Shown one piece after another: positions 35,414 to 44,484 of a stretch of 64,000 bases of DNA. Location: contig CAVWYT010000011.1 of the NCBI GenBank assembly GCA_963759295.1, positions 124,001 through 188,000 on the forward strand, read 5' to 3'. The notes below the pieces were generated by a model. That model made no database searches and was not told the origin of the DNA. It saw nothing but the letters and a program-made list of their open reading frames with translations. Every line of letters starts with the position of its first letter. The first letter of the stretch is position 1. A program made the position numbers and the translations under genes. This stretch comes from WHSW01 sp963759295. Lineage in GTDB: Bacteria > Actinomycetota > Thermoleophilia > Solirubrobacterales > 70-9.

Positions 35414-36976
35414 GTGGGCGACGACCTGGTGATGGAGCGCTTCCGCCTCCTCGAGCGGATCGGCTCAGGGGGGATGGGCACCGTCTACCGCGCCTTCGAC
35501 GAGCGTCTTCAGCGACAGGTCGCGGTGAAGGAGGTCGAAGCGGAGCCCGCGCGGGTGATGCGCGAGGCGCAGGCGGCGGCGCGGCTCAACCACCCGGCCG
35601 TGGTCACCCTGTACGAGCTCGGGGAGCGCGACGGTCGCGCGGTGCTCGTCTCCGAGCTGGTTCCGGGCGAGACCTTGGCGGAGCTCCGGCGCGAGGGCTT
35701 GCTCAGCGACCGGGACGTGGCCGAGGTCGGCGCCGACGTCTGCGAGGGGCTCGCTCACGCTCACGACCGTGGCGTCGTCCATCGCGACGTCAAGCCCGAG
35801 AACGTGATCGTCCGCGACGACGCCGCCGGTGGACGCAGGGCGAAGCTGATGGACTTCGGGATCGCGCGGGTCTCCGGCGCCTCGACCCTGACCGCCGCGG
35901 GAGAGGTGGTCGGCTCGCTCGCCTACATGTCACCCGAGCAGGCCGAGGGCGAGTCCGCCGGCCCGCCCACCGACGTCTACTCCGTGGCCCTGACCCTGTA
36001 CGAGTGTTGGGCGGGCGTCAACCCGGTCGCCGGAAGCACCCCCGCAGAGACGGCGCGTCGGATCGGCGCGCCGATCCAGGCGCTGCACGAGCGGCGCGCC
36101 GATCTGCCGGAGCGACTGGCGGACACCGTCGACGCCTGCCTCGACCCGGACCCCGATCTTCGGCCGAGCCCTCGGGAGCTCTGCGATTGCCTCGAGGCGG
36201 AGCTCGACCGGCTCGACGACGCCGTCCTGCTTCCGGCAACCAGCGGACCGCGGCGTCGGCCACGCCGCGCCCGTCTCGCCGCGGGGCGGATCCTCTTACT
36301 CACCGCGACCGCCTCCGTCCTGGCGCTGCTCGCCGGGCCGATCGGGCTCCCGGGCGCCGCGCTCGCCCTCGCCGCGCTCGCCCTGCCGTCGCTGATCGTC
36401 GCCGCGCCGCTCGCCGCGCTGGCGCCGCTCGCCGCGCCGTTGCTCGCCCAGGTCGGAATCCCAAATGCGGCCACGGCGCTCGGCACCGCCGGCCCGACGC
36501 CGGTCGCGCGAGCGCTGCTCGGCGCGACGAGCTGGGCATGGATGTTCGCCGCCTGGGTCGTGATCGGCGCCGGTCCGGACCTGGGGATCGCCGAGCGCGC
36601 CCCGAGCGACTGGGCCGCGAGCGCGAGCGCCGCCGCCGAATCGGTCCTCGCGCCGCTCGTCGGCTGGGAATCGTTGCTCGGCGCCGCCGTGTTCGCGCTC
36701 GCCGCTGTCGCGCTCGGCTGGGTCCTCAGCGCGCGCCACGCGGCCGTCGCGCTGCTCGGCGCGATGCTCTGGGCGGCGGCGACCGACGCAGCGGTATCGC
36801 TGGTCGGCGACGGCGACCTCGGCGGACGGCCGCTTGCCGTTGCCGCCGCCGCCGCGCTCGCGGTAGTGCTCGAATACGGCCCGCGTCGCGCCCGCGCCGG
36901 CGATCATCCGCGGCCGGCCGATCCCGTTCATGGGCGTGGCGTGGCGCGGAGGCGGCTCTCCGGGCGCCTCGTCTAG
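35414..36976 (+). CDS. Ser/Thr protein kinase with multi-pass membrane C-terminal region
   Basis: 520 residues. An N-terminal Hanks-type kinase domain (about 1-265) has IGSGGMGTVYRA, the VAVKEV lysine, HRDVKPENVIV, MDFGIARV and YMSPEQA. Instead of a PASTA sensor, the C-terminal half is a run of about eight alanine/leucine-rich hydrophobic segments (residues 285-495) and a basic tail. GTG start at 35414. It opens the plus-strand kinase-FHA-PP2C-RodA-PbpA cluster, so it probably feeds into the same phospho-signalling of cell-wall growth. The function of the membrane part is unknown. Confidence 0.88.
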   Translation: MGDDLVMERFRLLERIGSGGMGTVYRAFDERLQRQVAVKEVEAEPARVMREAQAAARLNHPAVVTLYELGERDGRAVLVSELVPGETLAELRREGLLSDRDVAEVGADVCEGLAHAHDRGVVHRDVKPENVIVRDDAAGGRRAKLMDFGIARVSGASTLTAAGEVVGSLAYMSPEQAEGESAGPPTDVYSVALTLYECWAGVNPVAGSTPAETARRIGAPIQALHERRADLPERLADTVDACLDPDPDLRPSPRELCDCLEAELDRLDDAVLLPATSGPRRRPRRARLAAGRILLLTATASVLALLAGPIGLPGAALALAALALPSLIVAAPLAALAPLAAPLLAQVGIPNAATALGTAGPTPVARALLGATSWAWMFAAWVVIGAGPDLGIAERAPSDWAASASAAAESVLAPLVGWESLLGAAVFALAAVALGWVLSARHAAVALLGAMLWAAATDAAVSLVGDGDLGGRPLAVAAAAALAVVLEYGPRRARAGDHPRPADPVHGRGVARRRLSGRLV

Positions 36977-37063
36977 AAGCACGGGCGGAGCGCACGGGCC
37001 CGCCGTCGATGGCCCGCCGCCGTAGGATTTCCCTTCCCGACCGCGGTCGGTGGCCGTCCCCGC

Positions 37064-37849
37064 GTGGAGAGAGACGAACCCATCAGCGTTCTTCGCAACC
37101 TGGAGCAGCGGATCGAGAACCTCGTCGAGGGGGTGTTCAGCCGTGCCTTCTCGTCACAGGTGCAGCCGGTCGAGATCGCCCGCAAGCTCGCCAAGGAGAT
37201 GGACGCCCACCGCACCGCTTCGGTCTCGCGCGTCTACGTCCCGAACCAGTACATCGTCTGGCTCTCGACCGAGGATCGAAGGCGCCTCGAGGGCTACGAG
37301 CGCTCGCTCGAGCAGGAGCTCTCCGCCTATCTCCTCGAGCACGCCCGTCGCCACGATTACGCTCTCCTCACTCGCCCCGAGGTCGGGCTCGAAAGCGACG
37401 AGCGGCTGCGGCTGGGCGAGTTCGGGATCCAGACCCGGCTCGTGAAGCCGCCGGCACGCCAAGGCGAGGCGCCCGAGCAGGGTGAGCAGGGCCACACGAT
37501 GGTCTACAGCGTGCCGCCCAAGCAGACGAAGTCGCGGCGTCGCCAACCCGCCGCCCACTTGACCGAGACGAAGGCAATCGTCTCGCTGGACGACCGCCGC
37601 TACGTGCTCGACGGCCCGACCGCGGTGCTCGGCCGCTCGCGTGAATGCGATTGCGTGCTCGCCGATCCCAACGTCTCCCGCCGACACGCCGAGCTACGCC
37701 GTGGCCCGACCGGCGACTGGCAGATCGTCGATCTGAATTCGACAAACGGGGTGAAGGTCAACGGTCGCCGGGTCGATGCCTCGCGCCTTTCGCCGGGAGA
37801 CGACGTGGTTCTGGGAACCGTCCGCTTCACCTTCGACATCGAGCAGTGA
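37064..37849 (+). CDS. FhaA-like protein: DUF3662 domain plus FHA domain
   Basis: 261 residues. An N-terminal DUF3662 domain (LEQRIENLVEGVFSRAFSSQ, PVEIARKLAKEMDAH, YVPNQYIVWLS) is joined by a basic linker to a C-terminal FHA domain (VLGRSRECDCVLADPNVSRR, then DLNSTNGVKVNGR). FHA domains bind phosphothreonine. Mycobacterial FhaA binds the MviN pseudokinase and restrains peptidoglycan precursor flipping. DUF3662 is typical of actinobacteria. The start is a GTG at 37064; the next gene is a second FHA protein after a 56-base gap. Confidence 0.93.
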   Translation: MERDEPISVLRNLEQRIENLVEGVFSRAFSSQVQPVEIARKLAKEMDAHRTASVSRVYVPNQYIVWLSTEDRRRLEGYERSLEQELSAYLLEHARRHDYALLTRPEVGLESDERLRLGEFGIQTRLVKPPARQGEAPEQGEQGHTMVYSVPPKQTKSRRRQPAAHLTETKAIVSLDDRRYVLDGPTAVLGRSRECDCVLADPNVSRRHAELRRGPTGDWQIVDLNSTNGVKVNGRRVDASRLSPGDDVVLGTVRFTFDIEQ

Positions 37850-37905
37850 GCGACTGCCGCGAGAATGCCGCGCTTCGCGTCCGCGTCTCGCGGCTCGGCT
37901 AGCCC

Positions 37906-38388
37906 TTGGACACAGAGCCCATCGCAGTCGCCCTCAAGTTCGGCTTTCTGGTCGTGCTCTACCTGTTCCTCTTCTGGGTCTCTCGAAGCGCCCTGCGCGA
38001 GCTGCGGCGAACCGGGGCGCCGGCGCCGGAGGCGACCGGGTTGCACCCGATCGGCCCCGGCGGCCGATCGGCGGCGACCGACGCTTCGCTGGTCGCCGTC
38101 CGCGGCGGCGGGCTCGTCTCGGGCGAGCGGTACGACCTCTTCGGCGGGCTGACGATCGGTCGCTCGGGCGAGGCGGACGTGCGGATCGAGGATCGATTCG
38201 CGTCCTCGGTGCACGCTCGCATCTACTCGCGGGGCGCGAGCTACTACGTCGAGGACCTCAACTCGACAAACGGCACCTTCCTCAACGGGGCTCGCCTCGA
38301 CGGCGAGGCCGAGCTCACCGACCTGGACACGGTCAAGATCGGCGACACCGAGCTGCGGTTTGAGCTCGAGCTCCCGGGGGGCAGCTGA
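37906..38388 (+). CDS. FhaB (FipA)-like membrane-anchored FHA protein
   Basis: 160 residues. One N-terminal transmembrane helix (ALKFGFLVVLYLFLFWVSRS) is followed by a linker and an FHA domain with FGGLTIGRSGEADVRIEDRF, SSVHARIY and DLNSTNGTFLNG. In mycobacteria FhaB/FipA is phosphorylated by PknB-type kinases and links FtsZ with FtsQ at the septum. Translation probably starts at TTG 37906. The stop is adjacent to the phosphatase ATG at 38388, so the pair is coupled. Confidence 0.9.
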   Translation: MDTEPIAVALKFGFLVVLYLFLFWVSRSALRELRRTGAPAPEATGLHPIGPGGRSAATDASLVAVRGGGLVSGERYDLFGGLTIGRSGEADVRIEDRFASSVHARIYSRGASYYVEDLNSTNGTFLNGARLDGEAELTDLDTVKIGDTELRFELELPGGS

Positions 38389-39686
38389 TGCTGCGCGTCG
38401 TCGAGCAGGCACATCAGTCCGACACCGGTCGCCAGCGGACCGCCAACGAGGACTCATACTTCGCTCGCGCGCCCGTGTTCGCCGTTGCCGACGGGATGGG
38501 GGGCGCGCAGGCCGGCGAGGTGGCGTCACGGATCGCCGCCGACGCGTTCGAGCCGGCCGAGCGCGGCCCCGGGTCGCCCGAGGCATATCTGCGCTCGATC
38601 GCCGAGCGCGCCAACGAGCGCATCCACAGCCTCGCCCAGGACGACTCGAGCCGGTCGGGGATGGGGACGACGCTGACCGCGGCGATGGTCGAGGACGACG
38701 ACGTCTCGTTCGCGCATGTCGGCGACAGCCGCGCCTACGTGTGGAGAGACGGCTCGCTGAAGCTGCTCACCTCCGACCATTCGCTGGTCGAGGAGCTGCG
38801 GCGCCAGGGCCGGCTCACCGACGCCGAGGCAGAGGATCATCCGCAGCGCTCGATCATCACCCGGGCGCTCGGCCCTGAGGAGTCGGTCGACATCGACACG
38901 CTCTCGTTCAGCGCTCGGCCCGGGGACGTATTCCTGCTCTGCTCGGACGGGCTCACGACGATGGTCAAGGACGACGCGATCGCGACCGTGATCGCGAGCT
39001 CGGCGACGCTGGACGAGGCGGCGAAGCGACTCGTCGAGGCCGCCAACGAGGCGGGGGGCCGGGACAACATCACCGTCGTTGCCTTCAGGGTGGAGGACGC
39101 CGAAGCCGAGATTGCGGAGGAGGGCGCCACACTGGTCGGCCCGAGCGCCGAGGAGGCCGGCATGTCGGGCGAACGGATCCGCGAGGCCGCCGAGGCCCGG
39201 CGACGCCGAGCGGCCGCCGAATCGCCCCGACGCCGCCGCCTGCGCACCGCGGCGAAGGCGCTGGCGGCGGTGCTGGTGGTCGTCGCGATCTGCCTCGGTG
39301 CCTTCTACGGGGCGCGCCAGATCTACTTCCTCGGCATCGACGACGGCGGCCGCGTGGCCCTCTACCGCGGACTTCCGTACGACCTGCCGCTGGGGATCGA
39401 GCTCTACAGCGAGGTCTACCCGGCGCCGATTCAGGCGAGCTCGGTGCCTGAGGATCGCCGGGACGTGGTCACCGACCACGAGCTGCGCTCCCACGACGAT
39501 GCCGTTTCGCTGCTCGAGGACGTCGAGAGCGCCGCGAGCGCGCCGACCGCGCCCACCCAGGGCGGCGCGCAGCAGGCCGGTGATGGGCAGGACGGCGGCG
39601 GCTCCGGCGATGCGAATCGCAACGCGGAGCGTTCCTCGGGCGACGACCGGACCCGGGGCCGGCGAGGCCAGGGCTCCGGCAATTGA
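38388..39686 (+). CDS. PP2C-type Ser/Thr protein phosphatase (PstP-like)
   Basis: 432 residues. The catalytic domain (about 1-235) keeps the metal-binding aspartates in VADGMGGAQAGEVA, GDSRAYVWRDG, SDGLTTM and GGRDNITVV. A juxtamembrane stretch rich in arginine precedes one transmembrane helix (AAKALAAVLVVVAICLGAFY) near residue 300, followed by an extracellular part with a Gln/Gly/Asp-rich tail. It should reverse phosphorylation by the kinases in this cluster. Its stop overlaps the TTG start of the RodA/FtsW gene. Confidence 0.95.
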   Translation: MLRVVEQAHQSDTGRQRTANEDSYFARAPVFAVADGMGGAQAGEVASRIAADAFEPAERGPGSPEAYLRSIAERANERIHSLAQDDSSRSGMGTTLTAAMVEDDDVSFAHVGDSRAYVWRDGSLKLLTSDHSLVEELRRQGRLTDAEAEDHPQRSIITRALGPEESVDIDTLSFSARPGDVFLLCSDGLTTMVKDDAIATVIASSATLDEAAKRLVEAANEAGGRDNITVVAFRVEDAEAEIAEEGATLVGPSAEEAGMSGERIREAAEARRRRAAAESPRRRRLRTAAKALAAVLVVVAICLGAFYGARQIYFLGIDDGGRVALYRGLPYDLPLGIELYSEVYPAPIQASSVPEDRRDVVTDHELRSHDDAVSLLEDVESAASAPTAPTQGGAQQAGDGQDGGGSGDANRNAERSSGDDRTRGRRGQGSGN

Positions 39687-41065
39687 GCGCCCGTAACCGC
39701 GAACTGCTGGCGCTGATTCCGGTCGCCGTCCTGATCACGGTCGGCTTCGCCGCCGTGTTCATCGTCCACAACAACCAGTCCGAGGATCTCAGTGGGCTCA
39801 GCCTCACCTACGGCGGCTACTTCCTCGGCCTCTGCGTCGTCGCCCACTTGTTCCTGCGCTTGCGGCTCCCATACGCGGACCCCTACCTGTTCCCGCTCTG
39901 CGCCCTGTTGGCGGCGGTCGGGCTGGTCGTCCTCTACCGGATCGACGACAAGCTCGCACTCAACCAGGCTTCGGTGTTCGTGCTCGGGCTGGCGCTCTTC
40001 TGCCTGACGATCGTCCTTCTGCGCGACTACCACGTCCTCGAGCGCTACCGCTACCTGATCGCGATCGCCGGGATCCTCCTGTTGCTCGGCCCCTACATCA
40101 CCCGCAACCAGACCAACGGGGCGTATCTGAGCGTCGACGTCGGGCCGATCGCCTTTCAGCCGTCCGAGCTGGCGAAGATCTGCATCGTCGTCTTCCTTGC
40201 CAGCTACCTGGCGGAGAAGCGCGAGATGCTCTCGATCGCCGCCCGACGGGTCGTCGGGCTGACGATCCCGCCGCTGAAGCACTTCGGCCCGCTGCTGGTC
40301 GTCTGGGGCGCGGCGATGCTGATGCTCGTGTTCATCCGCGATCTCGGCAGCTCGCTGATGTTCTTCGGAGCCTTCCTGGCGCTTCTCTACGTCGCCACTG
40401 GGCGGCTGTCCTATGTGCTCGTCGGACTGCTGATCTTCGCGATCGGCGCCTACGCGATCGGCTCCGGCATCGGTCACGTTCACGACCGGTTCGAGATCTG
40501 GCTGGATCCGTTCGCGCCCGGCAAGGACGCACCCGAGGGCGCCGGGCAGATCCAGCAGTCGCTTTACGCTCAGGCCGACGGCGGCCTCTTCGGCCAGGGC
40601 CTGGGCGAGTCGCTGCTGAAGCTGCCGGGGCCGTTCGCGCCGGATTGCGAGCAGCCGTTTCCGGACTGCGGGAGCATCCTGCCCGCCCCTCACACCGACT
40701 TCATCTACGCCGTGATCACGATGGAGCTCGGCCTCTTCGGCGCCTGCGGCGTGATCCTGATCTACGCGTTGATCGCGGCCCGAGGGCTGAAGACCGCGGT
40801 GATGGCGCCCGACGGGTTCTCGAAGCTGCTGGCCACGGGTCTGAGCGCGATCTTCGCCCTCCAGGCCTTCGTGATCATCGGCGGCGTCACCAAGGTGATC
40901 CCGCTCACCGGCGTCACGCTGCCGTTCGTCTCCTACGGAGGCAGCTCGGTGGTCGCGAACATGATCCTGCTCGCGCTGCTGCTGCTGATCTCCGACCGCG
41001 CCCGCCGTCCGCCGTCCGGGCGCGTCGATCCGATCGCCGCCGACCTCGAGGGCCTGACCGCATGA
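39683..41065 (+). CDS. SEDS-family peptidoglycan polymerase (RodA/FtsW)
   Basis: 460 residues with about ten to twelve transmembrane segments and SEDS motifs: IAFQPSELAKICIVVFLASY, FIRDLGSSLMFFGAFLAL, PAPHTDFIYAVITMELG and VIPLTGVTLPFVSYGGSS. SEDS proteins are glycosyltransferases that pair with a class B PBP, here pbpA downstream (overlap ATGA). The order PP2C-RodA-PbpA-PknB is conserved in actinobacteria, so RodA is more likely than FtsW. Translation begins at a TTG at 39683 overlapping the phosphatase stop. Confidence 0.93.
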   Translation: MSARNRELLALIPVAVLITVGFAAVFIVHNNQSEDLSGLSLTYGGYFLGLCVVAHLFLRLRLPYADPYLFPLCALLAAVGLVVLYRIDDKLALNQASVFVLGLALFCLTIVLLRDYHVLERYRYLIAIAGILLLLGPYITRNQTNGAYLSVDVGPIAFQPSELAKICIVVFLASYLAEKREMLSIAARRVVGLTIPPLKHFGPLLVVWGAAMLMLVFIRDLGSSLMFFGAFLALLYVATGRLSYVLVGLLIFAIGAYAIGSGIGHVHDRFEIWLDPFAPGKDAPEGAGQIQQSLYAQADGGLFGQGLGESLLKLPGPFAPDCEQPFPDCGSILPAPHTDFIYAVITMELGLFGACGVILIYALIAARGLKTAVMAPDGFSKLLATGLSAIFALQAFVIIGGVTKVIPLTGVTLPFVSYGGSSVVANMILLALLLLISDRARRPPSGRVDPIAADLEGLTA

Positions 41066-42528
41066 ACCGGCCGATCATCCGCATCTACGTCTTCATCCTG
41101 CTGCTGTTCACGACCCTCGTCTACTTCACCTCCAAGTGGGCGGTCTTCGACGTCGACGAGCTCGAGGGCCAGCAGACCAACCGCCGGCCCCTGATCGAGG
41201 AGCAACAGGTGCCGCGAGGCTCGATCACGACGTCCGACGGGGTGCTGATCGCCGAGAGCAATCCCGAGGGCGGCGGCAAGCATCCGGTTTACGTGCGCCG
41301 TTACCCGCAGGGGTCCGAGTTCGGCAATCCCGTCGGCTACAACTTCGTCACCGCCGGCCGTCGGGGGATCGAGCAGTCCGAGAACGACCTGCTCGCCGGG
41401 GAGAAGAACGAGTTCGCCTCGATCATCGACGAGCTCGAAAACCAAACCCCTGAGGGCGCGGACATCACGGTGACCCTCGACGCCGGGGCGCAGAGGCTCG
41501 CGCTCCAGCTCCTCCAGGGGGCCGTCGCTTCGACCCCGGGATCGAACGGGGCCGGCTCGGTGGTCGCGATCGAGCCCGGCACCGGGGCGGTGCGGGTGAT
41601 GGCGTCGATCCCCGGCTATGACCCGAACCTGGTCAAGAACTCGGAGACCCTGGAGCGGCTCAACTCGGATCAGACCGCGCCCCTCGTCAATCGCCCCACC
41701 CAGAGCACCTACGAGCCCGGCTCGACGATGAAGGTGGTGACCGCGGCGGCGGCGCTCGACTCCGGCGAGTTCACACCCGATTCGACGCTCAGCGGCCGGA
41801 CCGGAATCGAGATCGGCGGGGTCCCGCTCGAGAACGCCGGCGGCGAGACGTTCGGCGAGATCGACATGGACTTCGGGCTCACGCACTCGGTCAACACCTA
41901 CTTCGCCCAGGTCGGCGAGCAGCTCGGCAACGAGACGATGTTCGAGTACATGAACAGGTTCGGGTTCGACCACGACCCCGAGCTCGACTACCCGGACAGC
42001 CAGATGGCCCCGAGCGGCGTGTACTCCGAGGGTCACCTGCTCGATCAGAACGACGCGATCGACATCGGCCGGGTCGCGATCGGCCAGGAGCGGCTGCTCG
42101 TGACGCCGATGCAGATGGCCGAGGTTGCGGCGACGATCGGCAACGGCGGCACGCTGATGAAGCCGACCTTCCTGCAGCAGGCGAAGGACCCGGACGGCCG
42201 CACGATCGAGGAGCTCGACCCCGACCAGCAGTCGGAGGTCGTCTCCGAGCAGTCCGCGAGCCAGCTGACCGAGATGATGACCCACGTCACCGAGGAGGGA
42301 ACCGCGGCCGGCCTCACCGTCCAGGGCATCTCCTTCGCGGGCAAGACGGGGACCGCGGAGGTCAACGTCGAGCAGGGCATCAACCGCCCCTGGTTCATCG
42401 GGTTCGCCCCCGCCGAGGACCCGAAGGTCGCGGTCGCGGTGATGCTCGAAACCTGCAACGGCTGCTTCGGCGGCGAGGTCGCCGGGCCGATCGCAACCCA
42501 GGTCATGGAGGACCTTCTGAATGGCTGA
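41062..42528 (+). CDS. pbpA: Class B penicillin-binding protein PbpA
   Basis: 488 residues. One N-terminal transmembrane helix (IYVFILLLFTTLVYFTSKWA) precedes the dimerisation domain, and the transpeptidase domain carries the catalytic STMK in YEPGSTMKVVTAAAALDSG, the SVN motif in THSVNTYFAQVG and KTGTAEV. The C-terminus has the two cysteines of LETCNGCFGGE. It crosslinks peptidoglycan with the SEDS protein upstream. The ATG at 41062 overlaps the RodA stop by four bases, and the PASTA kinase follows 42 bases downstream. Confidence 0.95.
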   Translation: MNRPIIRIYVFILLLFTTLVYFTSKWAVFDVDELEGQQTNRRPLIEEQQVPRGSITTSDGVLIAESNPEGGGKHPVYVRRYPQGSEFGNPVGYNFVTAGRRGIEQSENDLLAGEKNEFASIIDELENQTPEGADITVTLDAGAQRLALQLLQGAVASTPGSNGAGSVVAIEPGTGAVRVMASIPGYDPNLVKNSETLERLNSDQTAPLVNRPTQSTYEPGSTMKVVTAAAALDSGEFTPDSTLSGRTGIEIGGVPLENAGGETFGEIDMDFGLTHSVNTYFAQVGEQLGNETMFEYMNRFGFDHDPELDYPDSQMAPSGVYSEGHLLDQNDAIDIGRVAIGQERLLVTPMQMAEVAATIGNGGTLMKPTFLQQAKDPDGRTIEELDPDQQSEVVSEQSASQLTEMMTHVTEEGTAAGLTVQGISFAGKTGTAEVNVEQGINRPWFIGFAPAEDPKVAVAVMLETCNGCFGGEVAGPIATQVMEDLLNG

Positions 42529-42570
42529 CTCCATGCCCCGAAGCACGCGGACGAAGGCGGCCAGCCACCG

Positions 42571-44484
42571 TTGAAGCTGGAGCGCGGAGAGCGGATCGGC
42601 GACCGCTACGTCCTCCTCTCGCGACTCGGAAGCGGGGGGATGGCGGACGTCTGGCTCGCCGACGACGAGATGCTCGGCCGCCGCGTGGCGCTCAAGTTCC
42701 TGCACGAGCGGTTCGCCCAGGACGTCCAGTTCGTGGAGCGCTTTCGCCGCGAGGCTCGCGCGGCGGCCGGCCTTCAGCACCCGAACGTGGTCAACGTCTA
42801 CGACCGCGGCGAGTACGAGGGCGGCCACTGGATCGCGATGGAGTACGTCCAGGGCGCCTCGCTCAAGGACCTGATCGCCCGCGGACTGAGCATCGGCGAG
42901 GCGATCGAGATCGTCCGCCAGGTCCTCACCGCGACCCAGTTCGCGCACGCGCACGGGATCATCCACCGCGACCTCAAGCCGCAGAACGTGCTCGTCGACG
43001 CGCAGGGCCGCGCTCGAGTCAGCGACTTCGGCATCGCCCGCGCCGGCGTCTCGGAGATCACCCAGGCGGGCTCGGTGCTCGGTACCGCGCAGTACCTGTC
43101 GCCCGAGCAGGCCCAGGGGCTGGAGGTGACCGCCGCCTCCGACGTCTACTCGGTCGGCGTGATGCTCTACGAGGCGCTCACCCGCAGCGTCCCGTTCGAG
43201 GCCGAGACCCCGGTCGCCGTGGCCCTGATGCAGATCTCCGAGCAGCCCCGGTCGCCGTCGCAGCTCAACCCGGAGGTGACGCCGGCGCTCGATGCGGTGG
43301 TGCTGACGGCGCTCGCCAAGGATCCCGCGAATCGGTTCGCCTCAGCCGAGGAGTTCCTTCGCGCGCTCGATGCCGCCGAGGCCGACCCGACGGCCGCAAC
43401 GGGGCGGACGGCGGCCTACGCCGCGGTCGCGGCGGGGTCGCTCGCCGGAGCCGCAGCGGCGCCCGAGGCCGCAGCGGCGGCACCGGACGAGACAGCGGCG
43501 GCCGCTCCGCCGACCGAGCAGGAGGGCGGCTGGATGACGCGCCGCCGCGCGATCCTCCTCGGCCTGCTGGCGCTGGTCGCGATCGGCGTCGGTGCGTGGG
43601 CGCTGACCCGGCCCGACACCGCCAACGTCCCCGGCGGGCTGGTCGGCAAGTCGCTCACGCAGGCGCGCGCCCAGCTCGAGGGCCAAGGCTTCGACGTCGC
43701 GGTGAACACGGTCTCCAACTGCGCCGCCAGGGACACCGTGATCGAGCAGCAGCCGCTCGGCGGCACCGAGGTCGACGAGGGCTCGCAGGTGGTCCTCACG
43801 GTCAGCCTCGGGCTCAGCGTCAAGGTGCCCGCGGTCGAGAACCTGACGCTCGCCGATGCGCGCAGGCAGATCGACGACTCCCAGCTCTCGTTCGAGACCC
43901 GGCAGCGGCCGTCTCGGCGCGTCGACGCGGGCAAGGTGATCGACACCGAGCCGCCGGCGGGCGAGGAGGTCGACTGCGGCTCCTCCGTGACCGTGTTCAT
44001 CTCCAAGGGCCCGAACCTGATCACGCTCGAGAACCTGCTCGGTCTCCAGCAGCAGGTCGCCGAGTCGCGGCTTCGGCGGGCGGGCCTGATCGCCAACGTC
44101 GACACCAAGGACGCCGACCAGCCCGAGGGCGAGGTGATCGCTCAGGACCCCGGTCCCGGATCGGAGCTGAGCAAGGGAGACGAGGTGACGATCGTCGTCT
44201 CGACGGGAGTCGGGTCGGTGACCGTTCCCGACGTCGTCGGGCAGTCGGAGGACGCGGCGCGGAGCAGCCTGGCGGGCGCCGGGCTCGGCGTCGACGTGAT
44301 CACGCAGGAGACCGAGCAGTCGAGCGAGGACGGCCGCGTGCTCCAGCAGGCCCCCAGCGCCGGTTCGCGGCTCCGCACCGGCGACACGGTGACGCTCGTG
44401 GTCGGCAAGCTGGTCGAGCCGACGACCACGTCGACGTCGACGTCGACCTCTACGATGCCGCAGCCGACCACGGAGGTTCCATGA
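42571..44484 (+). CDS. pknB: PknB-type Ser/Thr kinase with four PASTA repeats
   Basis: 637 residues from a TTG at 42571. The kinase domain (about 12-270) has LGSGGMADVWLADD, the VALKFL lysine, HRDLKPQNVLVD, SDFGIARAG and YLSPEQA. An alanine-rich juxtamembrane segment and one transmembrane helix (AILLGLLALVAIGVGAWAL) near 325-345 follow, then four PASTA domains (about 350-615) that bind muropeptides, and a Thr/Ser-rich tail. It senses peptidoglycan and controls division and wall synthesis. Its stop overlaps the ddl ATG (ATGA), a link to precursor supply that other actinobacteria usually lack at this locus. Confidence 0.95.
   Translation: MKLERGERIGDRYVLLSRLGSGGMADVWLADDEMLGRRVALKFLHERFAQDVQFVERFRREARAAAGLQHPNVVNVYDRGEYEGGHWIAMEYVQGASLKDLIARGLSIGEAIEIVRQVLTATQFAHAHGIIHRDLKPQNVLVDAQGRARVSDFGIARAGVSEITQAGSVLGTAQYLSPEQAQGLEVTAASDVYSVGVMLYEALTRSVPFEAETPVAVALMQISEQPRSPSQLNPEVTPALDAVVLTALAKDPANRFASAEEFLRALDAAEADPTAATGRTAAYAAVAAGSLAGAAAAPEAAAAAPDETAAAAPPTEQEGGWMTRRRAILLGLLALVAIGVGAWALTRPDTANVPGGLVGKSLTQARAQLEGQGFDVAVNTVSNCAARDTVIEQQPLGGTEVDEGSQVVLTVSLGLSVKVPAVENLTLADARRQIDDSQLSFETRQRPSRRVDAGKVIDTEPPAGEEVDCGSSVTVFISKGPNLITLENLLGLQQQVAESRLRRAGLIANVDTKDADQPEGEVIAQDPGPGSELSKGDEVTIVVSTGVGSVTVPDVVGQSEDAARSSLAGAGLGVDVITQETEQSSEDGRVLQQAPSAGSRLRTGDTVTLVVGKLVEPTTTSTSTSTSTMPQPTTEVP

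Noticed and set aside
40933..42966. A 677-residue open frame antisense to pbpA and pknB
   Set aside because: Low-complexity Arg/Asp/Leu/Val composition with no motif, opposite well-supported genes.
44428..44447. Simple repeat of GTCGAC units
   Set aside because: It encodes the Thr/Ser tail of PknB in frame and is too short to call a repeat element.
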